A stretch of 45,547 nt of DNA from assembly GCA_015487555.1 (NCBI GenBank), contig WFPK01000036.1, positions 1 to 45,547 of the forward strand, read 5' to 3'. Position 1 is the stretch's first letter. The number at the start of each line of letters is the position of its first letter. The notes under the pieces are model-generated. The model did no database searches. It was not told the DNA's origin and saw only the letters and a program-made list of their open reading frames with translations. Position numbers and translations under genes: made by a program. Below, in pieces: positions 17,356 to 26,249 of this stretch. Source of the stretch: Phycisphaerales bacterium (GTDB lineage: Bacteria > Planctomycetota > Phycisphaerae > Phycisphaerales > UBA1924).

Positions 17356-18222
17356 CTAGAACAGTCCGAGCGCAAAGAAAATCGCAGTGAACACCAGGTC
17401 CGCGACCACAATCGCCACGATACATTCCACCACGGTATAAGTCGTCGCCCGCCCGACACCCGCTGCCCCGCCGGTTACCTTGAGCCCATTGGCACACGCG
17501 ATGATCCCGATGAGCGTACCAAAGACCCCGCCTTTGATCACCCCGGTCAGAAAATCCACCAGCTTGGCCTGCGTAAGCATGTTGTCCACATAGGTCTGAT
17601 ATGGAATCTCTAAGACCGTCACCGAGATCGCCAGCGCAGCCACAATCGAACAAAAACTCGAAATCACCCCCAACGCAGTCATCGAAACACTCGCTGCGAG
17701 CAAACGAGGGACAACCAAAAAACGGATCGGATTGAGCGCACTGGCTTCGAGCGCTTCGATCTCCTCGGAAACCACCATCGTCCCGATCTCGGCAGCAATC
17801 GACGCACCGGCAAACCCGGTCAACACAATCGCACCGATCAAAGGGCCAAGCTCACGCAAAACCGCCACCGCAATAATATTGGCAACCTTGTCACGCTGAC
17901 CAAAATCATCGAGCGGCGGCGACAACTGCAATGCCAAAATTAAACCCACAGCACCAGAAACCAACGCCACAATAAAAACCGATTGCACACCAATCCGGCA
18001 AATCTGCGAAACAATCGCACTCTTGCCAAGCCGATACTTTGAACGAAAAATACCCCGCAAAAACCAACGCGTCGTATCAACAAGCAGATAAAAAACCTCG
18101 CCCGCATGATCCAGAACCCCGATCATCCGCCGACCCATGATCGCAATCGGATACAACAACAACAAAAACACAAGCGGAGGACGCTTGGTGTTGTCGGTGC
18201 TCTGGACATGAGGATCGGGCAT
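17356..18222 (-). CDS. mlaE: MlaE-family ABC transporter permease (lipid transport)
   Basis: 288 residues with five to six membrane helices. The MlaE/YrbE signature is present: LRELGPLIGAIVLTGFAGAS (about residue 122), then IAAEIGTMVVSEEIEALEAS, and a C-terminal glycine-rich GGVFGTLIGIIACANGL. MlaE permeases move phospholipids between membranes together with an ATPase (MlaF) and an MCE-domain protein (MlaD). Neither partner is adjacent here: the genes upstream on the same strand encode a STAS protein, an RsbW-like kinase and a lipoprotein, with 36 bases between the STAS stop and this start. In the Mla complex the small partner MlaB is itself a STAS protein, so the neighbouring STAS protein may bind this system. 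The region downstream is gene-free with inverted repeats. Confidence 0.9.
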   Translation of the reverse strand: MPDPHVQSTDNTKRPPLVFLLLLYPIAIMGRRMIGVLDHAGEVFYLLVDTTRWFLRGIFRSKYRLGKSAIVSQICRIGVQSVFIVALVSGAVGLILALQLSPPLDDFGQRDKVANIIAVAVLRELGPLIGAIVLTGFAGASIAAEIGTMVVSEEIEALEASALNPIRFLVVPRLLAASVSMTALGVISSFCSIVAALAISVTVLEIPYQTYVDNMLTQAKLVDFLTGVIKGGVFGTLIGIIACANGLKVTGGAAGVGRATTYTVVECIVAIVVADLVFTAIFFALGLF

Positions 18223-18258
18223 TGCTTCAACGAGCCTTATGAATCAGCCGAGAGACAG

Positions 18259-18609
18259 TCAAAGTGAGATCGCCTCGTCGCGGCTGGCAACGATCGAAAA
18301 AAATGAATCCAAACGAGCAATCTCAAAGATCGCACTCACCTTCTGGTTCATGCAGCAAATCACCAGCTTCGTATCCGACTTGCTCGCGTTGCGCATCGCT
18401 TCAACAAGCGTCGCCAATCCAGATGAATCCATGTAATGAACCTCATCAAGATCCACAACCACCTTGTGCACGCCGTTGCCCATCTCTTGGCGGATCGCGG
18501 TGCGAAGCTCGGGCGAACGGCTCATGTCAATGTCGGTCGTAGGCATCAACACCACCACACCCTGCTCGGGTCGATCAATGCTGATAAAACTTGATTGTTG
18601 GTGTCCCAT
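18259..18609 (-). CDS. STAS-domain anti-sigma factor antagonist / MlaB-like protein
   Basis: 116 residues, almost wholly a STAS domain: VVVLMPTTDIDMSRSPELR near the start, then VVVDLDEVHYMDSSGLATLV (about 52-71), where MDSSG contains the serine that RsbW-type kinases phosphorylate. The start at 18609 is supported by GGAGG 8 bases upstream; a GTG at 18624 overlaps that site and is unlikely. It lies between the RsbW-like kinase and the MlaE permease. It could act as an anti-anti-sigma factor in a partner switch, or as an MlaB-like subunit of the lipid transporter; the phosphorylatable motif and kinase neighbour favour regulated binding. Which target it controls is inference. Confidence 0.85.
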   Translation of the reverse strand: MGHQQSSFISIDRPEQGVVVLMPTTDIDMSRSPELRTAIRQEMGNGVHKVVVDLDEVHYMDSSGLATLVEAMRNASKSDTKLVICCMNQKVSAIFEIARLDSFFSIVASRDEAISL

Positions 18610-18683
18610 CTGCCCAGCCTCCACAGCCCGATCCGATTGATCTTCTCAACGGCCTACTGTAGCCGATTCTGGCACGGATATGT

Positions 18684-19205
18684 TCAAGGCCCCATAGGTG
18701 TTTTGGAAGACTTTGACCCCATACTCGTCACCGCACACCCCTTGCGATCCGAAAGCCTTGGCGATCCTTCGGCTCGTGGAGCACGCTTGGTCATCACCAG
18801 CCTCATCCCCACCGAATCTCGCTTCTCATACCGAACCTCGTCCATCACCTCTTGGATAATGTGCACACCCAACCCACCCGGGCGGATATCCTCGAGGCAG
18901 CGCCCCTTCATCGCACACGGATCGACCTGCTTGGCCTCATCATCAATCGTAATCACAATCCCCCCGATCGAATCCGCACTGGGCTTGATCGGCGAGATTC
19001 CGATCCAGATCGGGCGATCGAACACCTTGTTGTACCCATGCCGAATGATATTCGAGAGCGCCTCATCGACCGCCAGGGCGATCTTCGAGCAATCCATATC
19101 ATCGAACCCGATCCGCCGGGCGATGCACCCGACGAGCTCGCGCGCACCGCACAGGTACATCGGATCAGAGATCAGCTTCAACTCGATTTCAGCCCTGTCC
19201 TGCAT
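18684..19205 (-). CDS. RsbW-like serine kinase / anti-sigma factor (HATPase_c_2)
   Basis: About 173 residues. A GHKL ATPase fold of the anti-sigma type: N-box ALAVDEALSNIIRHGYN (about residue 43), a G1-like IVITIDDEAKQVDP with CLEDIRPGGLGVHII (about 105) forming the nucleotide lid. Such kinases phosphorylate STAS proteins and bind a sigma factor or other target. The C-terminal 35 residues (from RAPRAEGSPRL) are basic, low in structure and specific to this protein. The start is uncertain: ATG at 19205 or a TTG at 19220. It lies 74 bases upstream of the STAS gene and about 43 downstream of a lipoprotein gene, on the same strand, suggesting one transcript. Confidence 0.85.
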   Translation of the reverse strand: MQDRAEIELKLISDPMYLCGARELVGCIARRIGFDDMDCSKIALAVDEALSNIIRHGYNKVFDRPIWIGISPIKPSADSIGGIVITIDDEAKQVDPCAMKGRCLEDIRPGGLGVHIIQEVMDEVRYEKRDSVGMRLVMTKRAPRAEGSPRLSDRKGCAVTSMGSKSSKTPMGP

Positions 19206-19248
19206 ATCCACCCACTTCAAATCGCCTTCAAATCATCCGCCCCTCAAC

Positions 19249-19698
19249 TCAACCCGCATCCTGCTCCATCGGCTTCTTTTCGACACCCTCGCCAGCATCG
19301 CCTTCATCGCCTTCATCCGTGAGGGCGCTCGTCTCGATCCCCTGCTCCTCAAGGTACTCGATCCACCGATCGAAGGCTTCGAGCCGTTGCCAATCCTGGG
19401 CAGCGTGATCGTAGCCAAAGGTCTCCCCCGTGCGGATTTCGAGCGATCGGATCGCAAACATCCGCTCGGCGGGATCAAACGACCGGAGCTTCTCGACAAG
19501 TCTAACAAGCGATTCATCGTCCTCCAAGCTCGATGCGTTGACAATCGCGTCAAGCCGTTTCGATGGTGCCGGTGAGTCAAACCCGGGTTTCGACTCAGGA
19601 ATGCATCCCGATACCGAACCGAGCCCCAAAACCAGCACCCCGATCACTCCTGCGATCATGCACTGCCGCCCACCGAGTTGCCATCGCCCACGAGACAT
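19249..19698 (-). CDS. Putative lipoprotein with a HEAT-like segment
   Basis: About 149 residues from ATG 19698. A lipoprotein signal is visible: MIAGVIGVLVLGLGSVSGC, with the lipobox Cys about residue 31. The mature part contains LVEKLRSFDPAERMFAIRSL, followed by EIRTGETFGYD, resembling single HEAT-repeat-like modules I associate with small planctomycete lipoproteins, and ends in a charged, Glu-rich tail. A TTG start at 19752 with an AGGAG site would add 18 residues before the signal; the true start is unresolved. It is the first gene of the minus-strand cluster with the RsbW-like kinase, STAS protein and MlaE permease, and may be its envelope component. No catalytic motif is seen. Confidence 0.65.
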   Translation of the reverse strand: MSRGRWQLGGRQCMIAGVIGVLVLGLGSVSGCIPESKPGFDSPAPSKRLDAIVNASSLEDDESLVRLVEKLRSFDPAERMFAIRSLEIRTGETFGYDHAAQDWQRLEAFDRWIEYLEEQGIETSALTDEGDEGDAGEGVEKKPMEQDAG

Positions 19699-19909
19699 AC
19701 AACAACAGTAGGCTTCAAGACTTAGACGCGCTCTATTTGGACCATCTGACAACTGGTTGCTCCTGACACTCGCAATTTCACACGCGTCGTCTACGATATC
19801 ACCCGGAGATCATCACTTTCTCCGGGTTTATCGGACGCAGGGCCCCATCCTCTGCATTCCACACCTCGTCAGCTCCCAAAGCACGCGAATGACCCGCCGA
19901 GATCGAATC

Positions 19910-21493
19910 ATGTCCACATCCCCAAAATCACACATCGAGCACGAAGTCGTCCCCGTCCTCGACTTCGGTTCCCAGACCGCCCAGCTCATCTGCCGACGCG
20001 TCCGAGACGCCGGCGTGTTCTCGGTCCTTGTTGCCCCCTCCATCACCGCTGACGAACTCCGCGCCATGAACCCCAAGGGCATCATCCTCTCAGGCGGCCC
20101 ATCCTCCGTCACCGACGACAACGCCCCCACCATGGACCCCCAAATCCTCGAACTCGGCATCCCCATCCTGGGCATCTGCTACGGCATGCAACTCACCTGC
20201 CATCTCTTGGGCGCAGCGCTCCACAAAGCACCCCACCGCGAGTACGGGCGCGCACAACTCGAAATCAAATCCAACAGCCACGCCGACAAAATCTTCCACG
20301 CCATCCCCGCACATACCCAAGTCTGGATGTCCCACGGCGACCAGATCTCCAACCTCAACAAAGCACACATGACCCCCATCGCATCAACCGATACCTGCCC
20401 ATACGCAGCCGTCCGATCCGATGACCCCAACCACACCTTCGTCGGCGTCCAGTTCCACCCAGAAGTCACCCACACCCCCCAAGGCCCAGAAATCTTCCGC
20501 AACTTCCTCTACGAAATGTGCAACTGCTCGGGCTCATGGAAAATGAGCGCCTACGCCGACGAAGAAATCGCCCGCGTCCGTGAACTCGTCGGCGACAAAC
20601 GCGTCCTCTGCGGGCTCTCAGGCGGCGTCGATTCCTCCGTCGTCGCTGCACTCCTCCACAAAGCCATCGGCGACCAACTCACCTGCGTCTTCGTCGATAA
20701 CGGACTCCTCCGCAACAAAGAACGCGATCTCGTCGAACACACCTTCCGTGACCATTTCAAAATCAACCTCCGCGTCGTCGATGCCTCCAAAGCCTTCCTT
20801 GATGATCTCGCCGGGGTCGATGAGCCTCAGGTCAAGAGAAAACGCATCGGGCATCGGTTCATCGAGGTCTTCAAAGAGGCCGCCAACGAAATCAACGGCG
20901 CCGACTTCCTCGCCCAAGGCACCCTCTATCCCGATGTCATCGAGTCCGGGCACGGACACAGCGGCAACAGCGCCAACATCAAACTCCACCACAATGTCGG
21001 CGGGCTCCCCGAAGAGCTCGGCTTCGATCTCATCGAACCCCTCCGCGAACTCTTCAAAGACGAAGTCCGCGCCCTAGGCACTGTCCTCGGGCTCCCCGAT
21101 TCCATCGTCTGGCGTCACCCATTCCCCGGCCCAGGCTTAGCCGTGCGAGTGCTGGGCGAAGTCACCGAAGACAAGCTCGAAATCGTCCGCAACGCCGACG
21201 AAATCCTGCTCGAAGAGATCGTCGCGGCGGGTCTGTATCGCAAAACTTCCCAAGTCTTCGCCGTCCTGCTCCCCATCCAATCCGTAGGCGTCATGGGCGA
21301 CGGGCGAACCTACGAACGCGTCATCGCGATTCGTGCCGTCGAAACCCAAGATTTCATGTCCGCCGACTGGTCCCGCATCCCCTTCGATGTCCTCGCCAGA
21401 ATCTCCACAAGAATCATCAACGAAGTCCCCGGCATAAACCGAGTGGTCTACGACATCTCATCCAAGCCGCCGGCGACGATTGAGTGGGAATGA
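19910..21493 (+). CDS. guaA: GMP synthase (glutamine-hydrolysing)
   Basis: 527 residues. The N-terminal class I glutamine amidotransferase (about 1-200) has the nucleophile motif GICYGMQ and the His-Glu pair in [11 protein letters not shown]; the ATP pyrophosphatase domain begins with the P-loop [15 protein letters not shown] (about 229), followed by the C-terminal dimerisation domain ending KPPATIEWE, the conserved GMP synthase terminus. It converts XMP to GMP. The ATG at 19910 gives the expected length; an upstream frame to 19757 shows no resemblance. It is divergent from the lipoprotein gene. Heptamer repeats follow its stop directly. Confidence 0.97.
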   Translation: MSTSPKSHIEHEVVPVLDFGSQTAQLICRRVRDAGVFSVLVAPSITADELRAMNPKGIILSGGPSSVTDDNAPTMDPQILELGIPILGICYGMQLTCHLLGAALHKAPHREYGRAQLEIKSNSHADKIFHAIPAHTQVWMSHGDQISNLNKAHMTPIASTDTCPYAAVRSDDPNHTFVGVQFHPEVTHTPQGPEIFRNFLYEMCNCSGSWKMSAYADEEIARVRELVGDKRVLCGLSGGVDSSVVAALLHKAIGDQLTCVFVDNGLLRNKERDLVEHTFRDHFKINLRVVDASKAFLDDLAGVDEPQVKRKRIGHRFIEVFKEAANEINGADFLAQGTLYPDVIESGHGHSGNSANIKLHHNVGGLPEELGFDLIEPLRELFKDEVRALGTVLGLPDSIVWRHPFPGPGLAVRVLGEVTEDKLEIVRNADEILLEEIVAAGLYRKTSQVFAVLLPIQSVGVMGDGRTYERVIAIRAVETQDFMSADWSRIPFDVLARISTRIINEVPGINRVVYDISSKPPATIEWE

Positions 21494-21498
21494 AGAAG

Positions 21499-21533
21499 GC
21501 AATAGGCAATAGGCAATGGGCAATGGGCAATAG
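21499..21533 (+). repeat. Five tandem heptamers after guaA
   Basis: Five consecutive 7-base units: GCAATAG, GCAATAG, GCAATGG, GCAATGG, GCAATAG. They begin 6 bases after the guaA stop and run to within 3 bases of the REP-like pair at 21536. They resemble short tandemly repeated heptanucleotides found between genes in some bacteria. Confidence 0.85.
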
Positions 21534-21535
21534 CC

Positions 21536-21638
21536 GGGTGCCACTACTCGCCGTCTTCGGCGCAGTAGTGTCTTCATACTTCCAAACACCTATTCCACCC
21601 TGCACGACTGCCCTGCTCCGCATCGAGTAGTGGCACCC
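21536..21638. repeat. Inverted pair of REP-like hairpin repeats
   Basis: The left unit (21536-21570) starts GGGTGCCACTACTCGCCGTC and ends GGCGCAGTAGTG. The right unit (21603-21638), read on the minus strand, starts GGGTGCCACTACTCG and ends GGGCAGTCGTG. The arrangement is the same head-to-head type as at 17231-17324. The right unit lies inside the last codons of the membrane protein gene on the minus strand. Confidence 0.75.
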
Positions 21639-22629
21639 AGCCACCCTTATACCTAGCCGGCTCATACTCCGCATACGGATCAACTTCATCCCCGCCCGCT
21701 TCTCCATCCCCCGCATACGCCATCAGCACCGCTGACGAACCCAGGATCATCCCGAGCAGCACCAACCTCGCACCGAGTTGACCAAACCCAGACATCCCCT
21801 TGCCCCCCACCACCATCACCATCGGCGACAACCCCACCAACAACACCGCAGGCAGATTCACCGCCCCGGTCTGGATAATCGAACCCACCAACATCGTAAG
21901 CACAAACCCCACCAGCACCGTCACCCCACCACGCGCGAGGCGCAGGTCGCGGAAGATCAGCCCGACAATCAATGTCGAGACCAGCACCGCGATAATCCCG
22001 GCCGGGATCATCGCGCCCGTCGAAAAAAAGTTCTGCAAAAAAATCGGCATCGACGCGCCCGCGATGACGAGCCAGGAGATCGAATCGACCCATGCCGGGG
22101 TGTCTTCGCTCTGCCGATCAATCGCCGAAGCGATCAGCGCACCAGCAAGCGCAGCAAAGACCGCCGAGCCCACAAACATCGCCGAATCAACAAACACCGA
22201 CCCCACATACCCCTCAGCGAGCATCCAAAACGCCCCGCCAAACCCAAGCACCCGCACCACAAACCCCACCAACATCGGCAGCCGAACCAACCCCTCCACC
22301 ACGCCAACAAGCGCGATCAGCACAATCGCATGGGTAAAGCGGTAGTTGTTGGCGTCTGGCCAAAGATGAAACACATCATTGGCTGCAAAGTCCGCACCGG
22401 CGAACCCACCCGCGAGCAGCATCGGCAGCAACCACCTCGGCCCAGTCGCAGGCCTTACTGCCCGCTCTTCTTCGCCTTCATCCTCATCAAAGACATCATC
22501 ATCGAGATGATCCGCCCGCGATTTCTTGAACGCATGGATATACCACGCTGCCAGCAAAAGCACCAGCGAGATCGCCCCGGGGATCAACCCGCCATACACC
22601 ATCAGGCGTTCTTGGAGTTGTGGATTCAT
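21574..22629 (-). CDS. Multi-pass membrane protein of unknown function
   Basis: 351 residues with about nine or ten predicted hydrophobic helices, for example MVYGGLIPGAISLVLLLAAW at the N-terminus, then an acidic cytoplasmic-type loop (DDDVFDEDEGEEERA). I recognise no transporter or enzyme motif. The last about 15 residues (GGWVPLLDAEQGSRAGWN and on) are encoded by a REP-like repeat unit at 21603-21638, so the original C-terminus has probably been replaced or extended by a repeat insertion. It converges with guaA and is followed upstream by the YceI gene on the same strand, 33 bases away, suggesting co-transcription. Confidence 0.7.
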   Translation of the reverse strand: MNPQLQERLMVYGGLIPGAISLVLLLAAWYIHAFKKSRADHLDDDVFDEDEGEEERAVRPATGPRWLLPMLLAGGFAGADFAANDVFHLWPDANNYRFTHAIVLIALVGVVEGLVRLPMLVGFVVRVLGFGGAFWMLAEGYVGSVFVDSAMFVGSAVFAALAGALIASAIDRQSEDTPAWVDSISWLVIAGASMPIFLQNFFSTGAMIPAGIIAVLVSTLIVGLIFRDLRLARGGVTVLVGFVLTMLVGSIIQTGAVNLPAVLLVGLSPMVMVVGGKGMSGFGQLGARLVLLGMILGSSAVLMAYAGDGEAGGDEVDPYAEYEPARYKGGWVPLLDAEQGSRAGWNRCLEV

Positions 22630-22662
22630 GTGTGCTCCCAGCAGCGCCCTGAGGCAGCTGCC

Positions 22663-23319
22663 TTATTTTCCAACCGCCTCGATCCCAACGATGATCTCGA
22701 CCCGATCGCCCAATGGGCCGTTCTCTGGATCATCAGCGTTGAGGTGTTTTGTGATCCCGAAGTCTGATCTTTTGATCGCAAAGCGGGCCTCGACGCCGAG
22801 CATGTCGAAGTTGTTGAAGTTCTTGGCATAGATATCCGTCAGCTCGGCTTCGATAGGCACAGTCTTGCCCTGAAGCGTAAAATCACCCGTCACGCGATAG
22901 ACCCCATCGCTGACCTTCTCGATCCCCGACGAGACAAACTTGGCCTGGTGATACTGGCGCACATTGAAAAAGTCCGCCCCCTTGAGATGCCCATCGCGGG
23001 TGCGGTTGTGGGTGTCGATCGAGCTCATCTGCACCGTGATCTCCATCGACGAGTTCTCGAAGTTCTCCTGATCGAAGTTGATCGTGCCTTGGGTGGTGTT
23101 GAACCGCCCGTAAAAGTTGGCCACCGAGTTGTGCCGAATCTTGAAGATCACATTGGTATGCGTGGGATCAATCTCATAGACCCGCGTCGCCCCAGCCCGT
23201 TCCTCGATGAGCATCGCGGAAGATTCGATCGCTGCTGGCTTGGAGCTCCGCCCGGCGACGGCCCCCAGCGTGCCCGCCAGGACCACAAATGCGATGGATA
23301 CAGAAAGGACATATTTCAT
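22663..23319 (-). CDS. YceI-family secreted lipid-binding protein
   Basis: 218 residues. A signal peptide (MKYVLSVSIAFVVLAGTLGA) precedes a YceI lipocalin-like domain: YEIDPTHTNVIFKIRHN at the start, then FYGRFNTTQGTINFD, a central FNVRQYHQAKFVS, and closing DFGITKHL plus VEIIVGIEA. YceI proteins bind isoprenoids or other lipids in the periplasm. The ATG at 23319 has an AGGAG site 10 bases upstream; an earlier frame start at 23352 overlaps that site. Followed by the membrane protein gene on the same strand. Confidence 0.92.
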   Translation of the reverse strand: MKYVLSVSIAFVVLAGTLGAVAGRSSKPAAIESSAMLIEERAGATRVYEIDPTHTNVIFKIRHNSVANFYGRFNTTQGTINFDQENFENSSMEITVQMSSIDTHNRTRDGHLKGADFFNVRQYHQAKFVSSGIEKVSDGVYRVTGDFTLQGKTVPIEAELTDIYAKNFNNFDMLGVEARFAIKRSDFGITKHLNADDPENGPLGDRVEIIVGIEAVGK

Positions 23320-23453
23320 AAAAGCTTCTCCTGTTGAACAAACACTGGACACTCATCAACACATCGGCTCAAGAGTGTATTCCCGTTGGGGTTTTCTCGC
23401 CGAAGACCCCTGGCCCCATTCCACACCAAGATTGCACCGTCTATCCTTACCCT

Positions 23454-24917
23454 ATGAACACCATACTCCTCGCAGCCGTCCTCTGCTCATCGACCATCTG
23501 CACCCTGGGATGCCAGAGCATCGAATCCGCTGCCTCGCCGGATTCAAACTCCAACTCACCAATCATCATCGATGGCAATTGCCAGGAATGGTCAACCCCC
23601 AACACCGGACTCGCCGACGATCGGTACATCTACCTCCACTTCTCGCCCCCGAGCGCTCCCCCTCAAGCGATCCAGGCAGCCCCCTACACCACGCGCATCC
23701 GGATCGACGCAGACCAAGACCCCAGGACTGGACGCCCAATGCAATGGATGAGTCTCGAAGCCTCGCTTCAACAGCCTCAAGGCGTTGACCTGCTCATCGA
23801 ACTCTCTCCAAAGAACGACCTGGGCACCATCGGGATCGGGTCGTCGGTCATGCACTACACCCCCTCGGGCAAAGCCACCTCCATCGGACACGCTGCCCTT
23901 GGATTCATGTTCCTGCCGACCTTTGGCGCATCCCAATACGAACTCCGCATCGACCGACACGCCCCGGGCAGCGCCACGCTGCCAACCCAAGGCCCGATCG
24001 AAATCGTCATCGACCAAGTGGATGAAAATGACCGATTCCTCTGGTCCACGACCATCCGCGTCGAGCTCCCCGCCCTGGGCAACGCGGACAAACCCGACGC
24101 GCTCATCCCCGCCAAGCCCAAGAAAAGCGTGCGGATCATGAGCGCCAATGTCCTCTTCTCCTCGCCACTCAAAGACCCCGCCCCCTTCAAACGCATCCTC
24201 GATGCAACCGATCCCGATGTCATCCTCTACCAGGAATGGTTCAACACCCCGGCTGAAGATGTCCAGAACTGGCTCGACACCCACGCGGGCAAAGGCTGGT
24301 CTGTCCACATGCCCAGCCCCAAAGCAGGCGTCGCCATCGCATCACGACAACCCATCATCACCACCTACGAAACCATCCTCCCCCCCTCAAACTCAGGACG
24401 ACCCGCACGAGGCGTCGCCGCCCTGATCGACACCGACGCAGGAGAACTCCTCGCCATCTCCATCCACCTCAAATGCTGCGGCAGCGCCGACTCCCCCGAA
24501 GATAACAAACGCATCGAACAAGCCAAATCAATCAACGACTTCGTGCGATTCGTCCACACACAACACCCCAAAGCAAAAGTCGTCATCGCTGGCGATTTCA
24601 ACCTCGTGGGCTCCTACAAACCCATGGCTGCGATGATCGACTCGCTGGGCGCCCAAGGACAAGACCTCACCCCCATCGACGCCCAAATCCTTGCCGACGC
24701 CTCGACCATCACATGGACCGATGAAAAAAGCCGGTTCAGCCCCGGCAGACTCGACTGGATCCTCATCGACGAATCCACCAGCACCGCTGCCAACGCCTTC
24801 ATCCTCGATACCCGAACCCTCTCGGACGCCTCGCTCAATATGATGGGACTCCAACGAAACGACTCGAAAGCTTCGGACCATCTCCCGATCGTGATTGACC
24901 TGAAAAAAGCGAGATAA
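23454..24917 (+). CDS. Lipoprotein with endonuclease/exonuclease/phosphatase domain
   Basis: 487 residues. The N-terminus is a lipoprotein signal (MNTILLAAVLCSSTICTLGC; Cys20). Residues about 35-215 form a beta-rich region of the kind found in family 9 carbohydrate-binding-like or N-terminal accessory domains, not firmly assigned. From about 225 the DNase I-like EEP fold is clear: RIMSANVLF, DVILYQEWF (metal-binding Glu), VVIAGDFNLVG, and the terminal SDHLPIVIDL with the catalytic Asp-His. Substrates in this superfamily include DNA, RNA, inositol phosphates and sphingomyelin; here it acts outside the cytoplasm if lipidated. It converges with rnc, 6 bases between stops. The start at 23454 is chosen for the signal peptide. 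Confidence 0.85.
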   Translation: MNTILLAAVLCSSTICTLGCQSIESAASPDSNSNSPIIIDGNCQEWSTPNTGLADDRYIYLHFSPPSAPPQAIQAAPYTTRIRIDADQDPRTGRPMQWMSLEASLQQPQGVDLLIELSPKNDLGTIGIGSSVMHYTPSGKATSIGHAALGFMFLPTFGASQYELRIDRHAPGSATLPTQGPIEIVIDQVDENDRFLWSTTIRVELPALGNADKPDALIPAKPKKSVRIMSANVLFSSPLKDPAPFKRILDATDPDVILYQEWFNTPAEDVQNWLDTHAGKGWSVHMPSPKAGVAIASRQPIITTYETILPPSNSGRPARGVAALIDTDAGELLAISIHLKCCGSADSPEDNKRIEQAKSINDFVRFVHTQHPKAKVVIAGDFNLVGSYKPMAAMIDSLGAQGQDLTPIDAQILADASTITWTDEKSRFSPGRLDWILIDESTSTAANAFILDTRTLSDASLNMMGLQRNDSKASDHLPIVIDLKKAR

Positions 24918-24923
24918 ACCGCT

Positions 24924-25616
24924 TCAATCCCCCTCGATCAACCCCATCGCCTTGAGCGCAATCTGGGCTGCCAACTGCTCAGCTGCCTTCTTCGACTGCC
25001 CCCAGCACGGCTCAAACTGCCGCCCATCGAGCTCGACCGCAATATAAAAGGCCTTGGCATGATCCGGACCCTTTTCTTCGAGAATCCGATACACAGGCGA
25101 TACCCCCACCGCTTTCTGGGCATGCTGTTGGAGCATGCTCTTGAAGTTGTGCTGATGCCCCGAGTTCACCGCCTCGTCGAGCAAAGGATCAAGCAAAGGC
25201 AACAAAAACGCCTGGGCACTCTCCATCCCCCCGTCAATATACAACGCCGCGATCACCGACTCCACCACCGCTGCTGCCAACGACGGCGGCAGCTCAGGCT
25301 GGGTCTTCATCCCCTTGCCCACACGGATCAACTGATCCAACCCCGTCTCAATCGCGATCCGGGCGCAGATACTCCGCGAGACCGCCAACGATTTGATCTT
25401 CGTCATCTCCCCTTCGAGATACTCCGGAAACCGATGATAGATCCGTTCGCAGACGATCATCCCCAAAATTGCATCTCCGAGGAACTCCAATCGCTCATTG
25501 GAATCAAGCCGAGACTCGGAAATCGAGGCATGCCTCAGCGCCAGGTCGACGAGCCCAACATCCTCGAACTGGTGCCCGAGGATTTCTTGCGCCTTCGCGC
25601 GGATTTCATCATTCAT
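24924..25616 (-). CDS. rnc: Ribonuclease III
   Basis: 230 residues. The catalytic domain contains the signature NERLEFLGDAILGMIV (about 42) and the second metal-binding region ESVIAALYIDGG (about 117); a double-stranded RNA-binding domain follows from about 158 (FKSMLQQHAQKAVGVSPVYR and on, ending in KKAAEQLAAQIALKAMG). It cuts double-stranded rRNA precursors and other duplex RNA. The ATG at 25616 has GGGAG 7 bases upstream; an earlier start at 25700 adds 28 residues without resemblance. It converges with the EEP lipoprotein gene. Confidence 0.95.
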   Translation of the reverse strand: MNDEIRAKAQEILGHQFEDVGLVDLALRHASISESRLDSNERLEFLGDAILGMIVCERIYHRFPEYLEGEMTKIKSLAVSRSICARIAIETGLDQLIRVGKGMKTQPELPPSLAAAVVESVIAALYIDGGMESAQAFLLPLLDPLLDEAVNSGHQHNFKSMLQQHAQKAVGVSPVYRILEEKGPDHAKAFYIAVELDGRQFEPCWGQSKKAAEQLAAQIALKAMGLIEGD

Positions 25617-26021
25617 CAAGACACTCCCTTGCAGCCCAGCTACAAAACCACCACACCACCACCCATCAAGGCGATGGGAAAACCAAATATGGGGGAGCAT
25701 GCTGATCGATCCTGTGACAGAGATCCGCGATCGGTTGCTGAGTGTCTACTTTGAGTGCCAGGCTTGAGTATCAGGCTTGAGTATCAGGCTTCAATTACAG
25801 ACAAACACCGAACAATAGGCCGCGAAATCGAATCGGGTGCATTCCCCTACGACAGCACCAAGAGTATCCCCTCGATAAGCGCCCGAGTCCAATGAATTTG
25901 CGTGTTGAGTTGAGAATGATGTGGACGCCCGAATCCTTGGCGACTAGACTCCCCGCCCTTGAAGAAGATGAGCCCACAGCGTTGAAGCCTGTGGAAGCCT
26001 GTGTTTTAGGAGATCCCAGTC
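25617..26021. other. Intergenic region between rnc and rpmH, with a 13-bp tandem repeat
   Basis: About 400 bases without a gene. CAGGCTTGAGTAT occurs twice in tandem plus a 7-base partial copy (25759-25791). The region must hold the divergent promoters of rnc and rpmH, but no clear hexamer pair is visible. Confidence 0.5.
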
Positions 26022-26162
26022 ATGGCCATGCACTATCCCCGCCGCAAGAGTAACACCAAGCGTCGTCGCTCATTTGGATTCCGCGCCCGCATGAAGACCA
26101 AGAGCGGCCGCAAGCTTCTCAACAAACGCCGCCGCATCGGTCGTACCCTCCAAACCATCTGA
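26022..26162 (+). CDS. rpmH: 50S ribosomal protein bL34
   Basis: A 46-codon gene: [20 protein letters not shown], then [20 protein letters not shown] and RTLQTI. This is the bL34 signature (KRxRxxGFRxRMxTxxGRxxLxxRRxxGR). The ATG at 26022 has an AGGAGA site with an 8-base spacer; the internal ATG at 26028 is less well placed. bL34 sits on the 23S rRNA near the exit tunnel. In most bacteria rpmH is followed by rnpA and yidC; here neither follows, and a terminator lies 60 bases downstream, so it is a single-gene unit. Confidence 0.97.
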   Translation: MAMHYPRRKSNTKRRRSFGFRARMKTKSGRKLLNKRRRIGRTLQTI

Positions 26163-26221
26163 TTCTGCCCTGCAGAGTTCACGCAACAGAATCGCTCTTC
26201 GATATCTATCTTTATTCTTTT

Positions 26222-26249
26222 CGCCCAGGCATTTGCTCGGGCGTTTTTT
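26222..26249 (+). terminator. Terminator after rpmH
   Basis: CGCCC and GGGCG, with an inner GCA/TGC pairing, form a hairpin (26222-26243) followed by six T. It ends the rpmH transcript. Confidence 0.85.

Noticed and set aside
21778-22767. A 329-codon plus-strand open frame
   Set aside because: Antisense shadow of the membrane protein and YceI genes; composition dominated by His, Arg and Pro with no motif.
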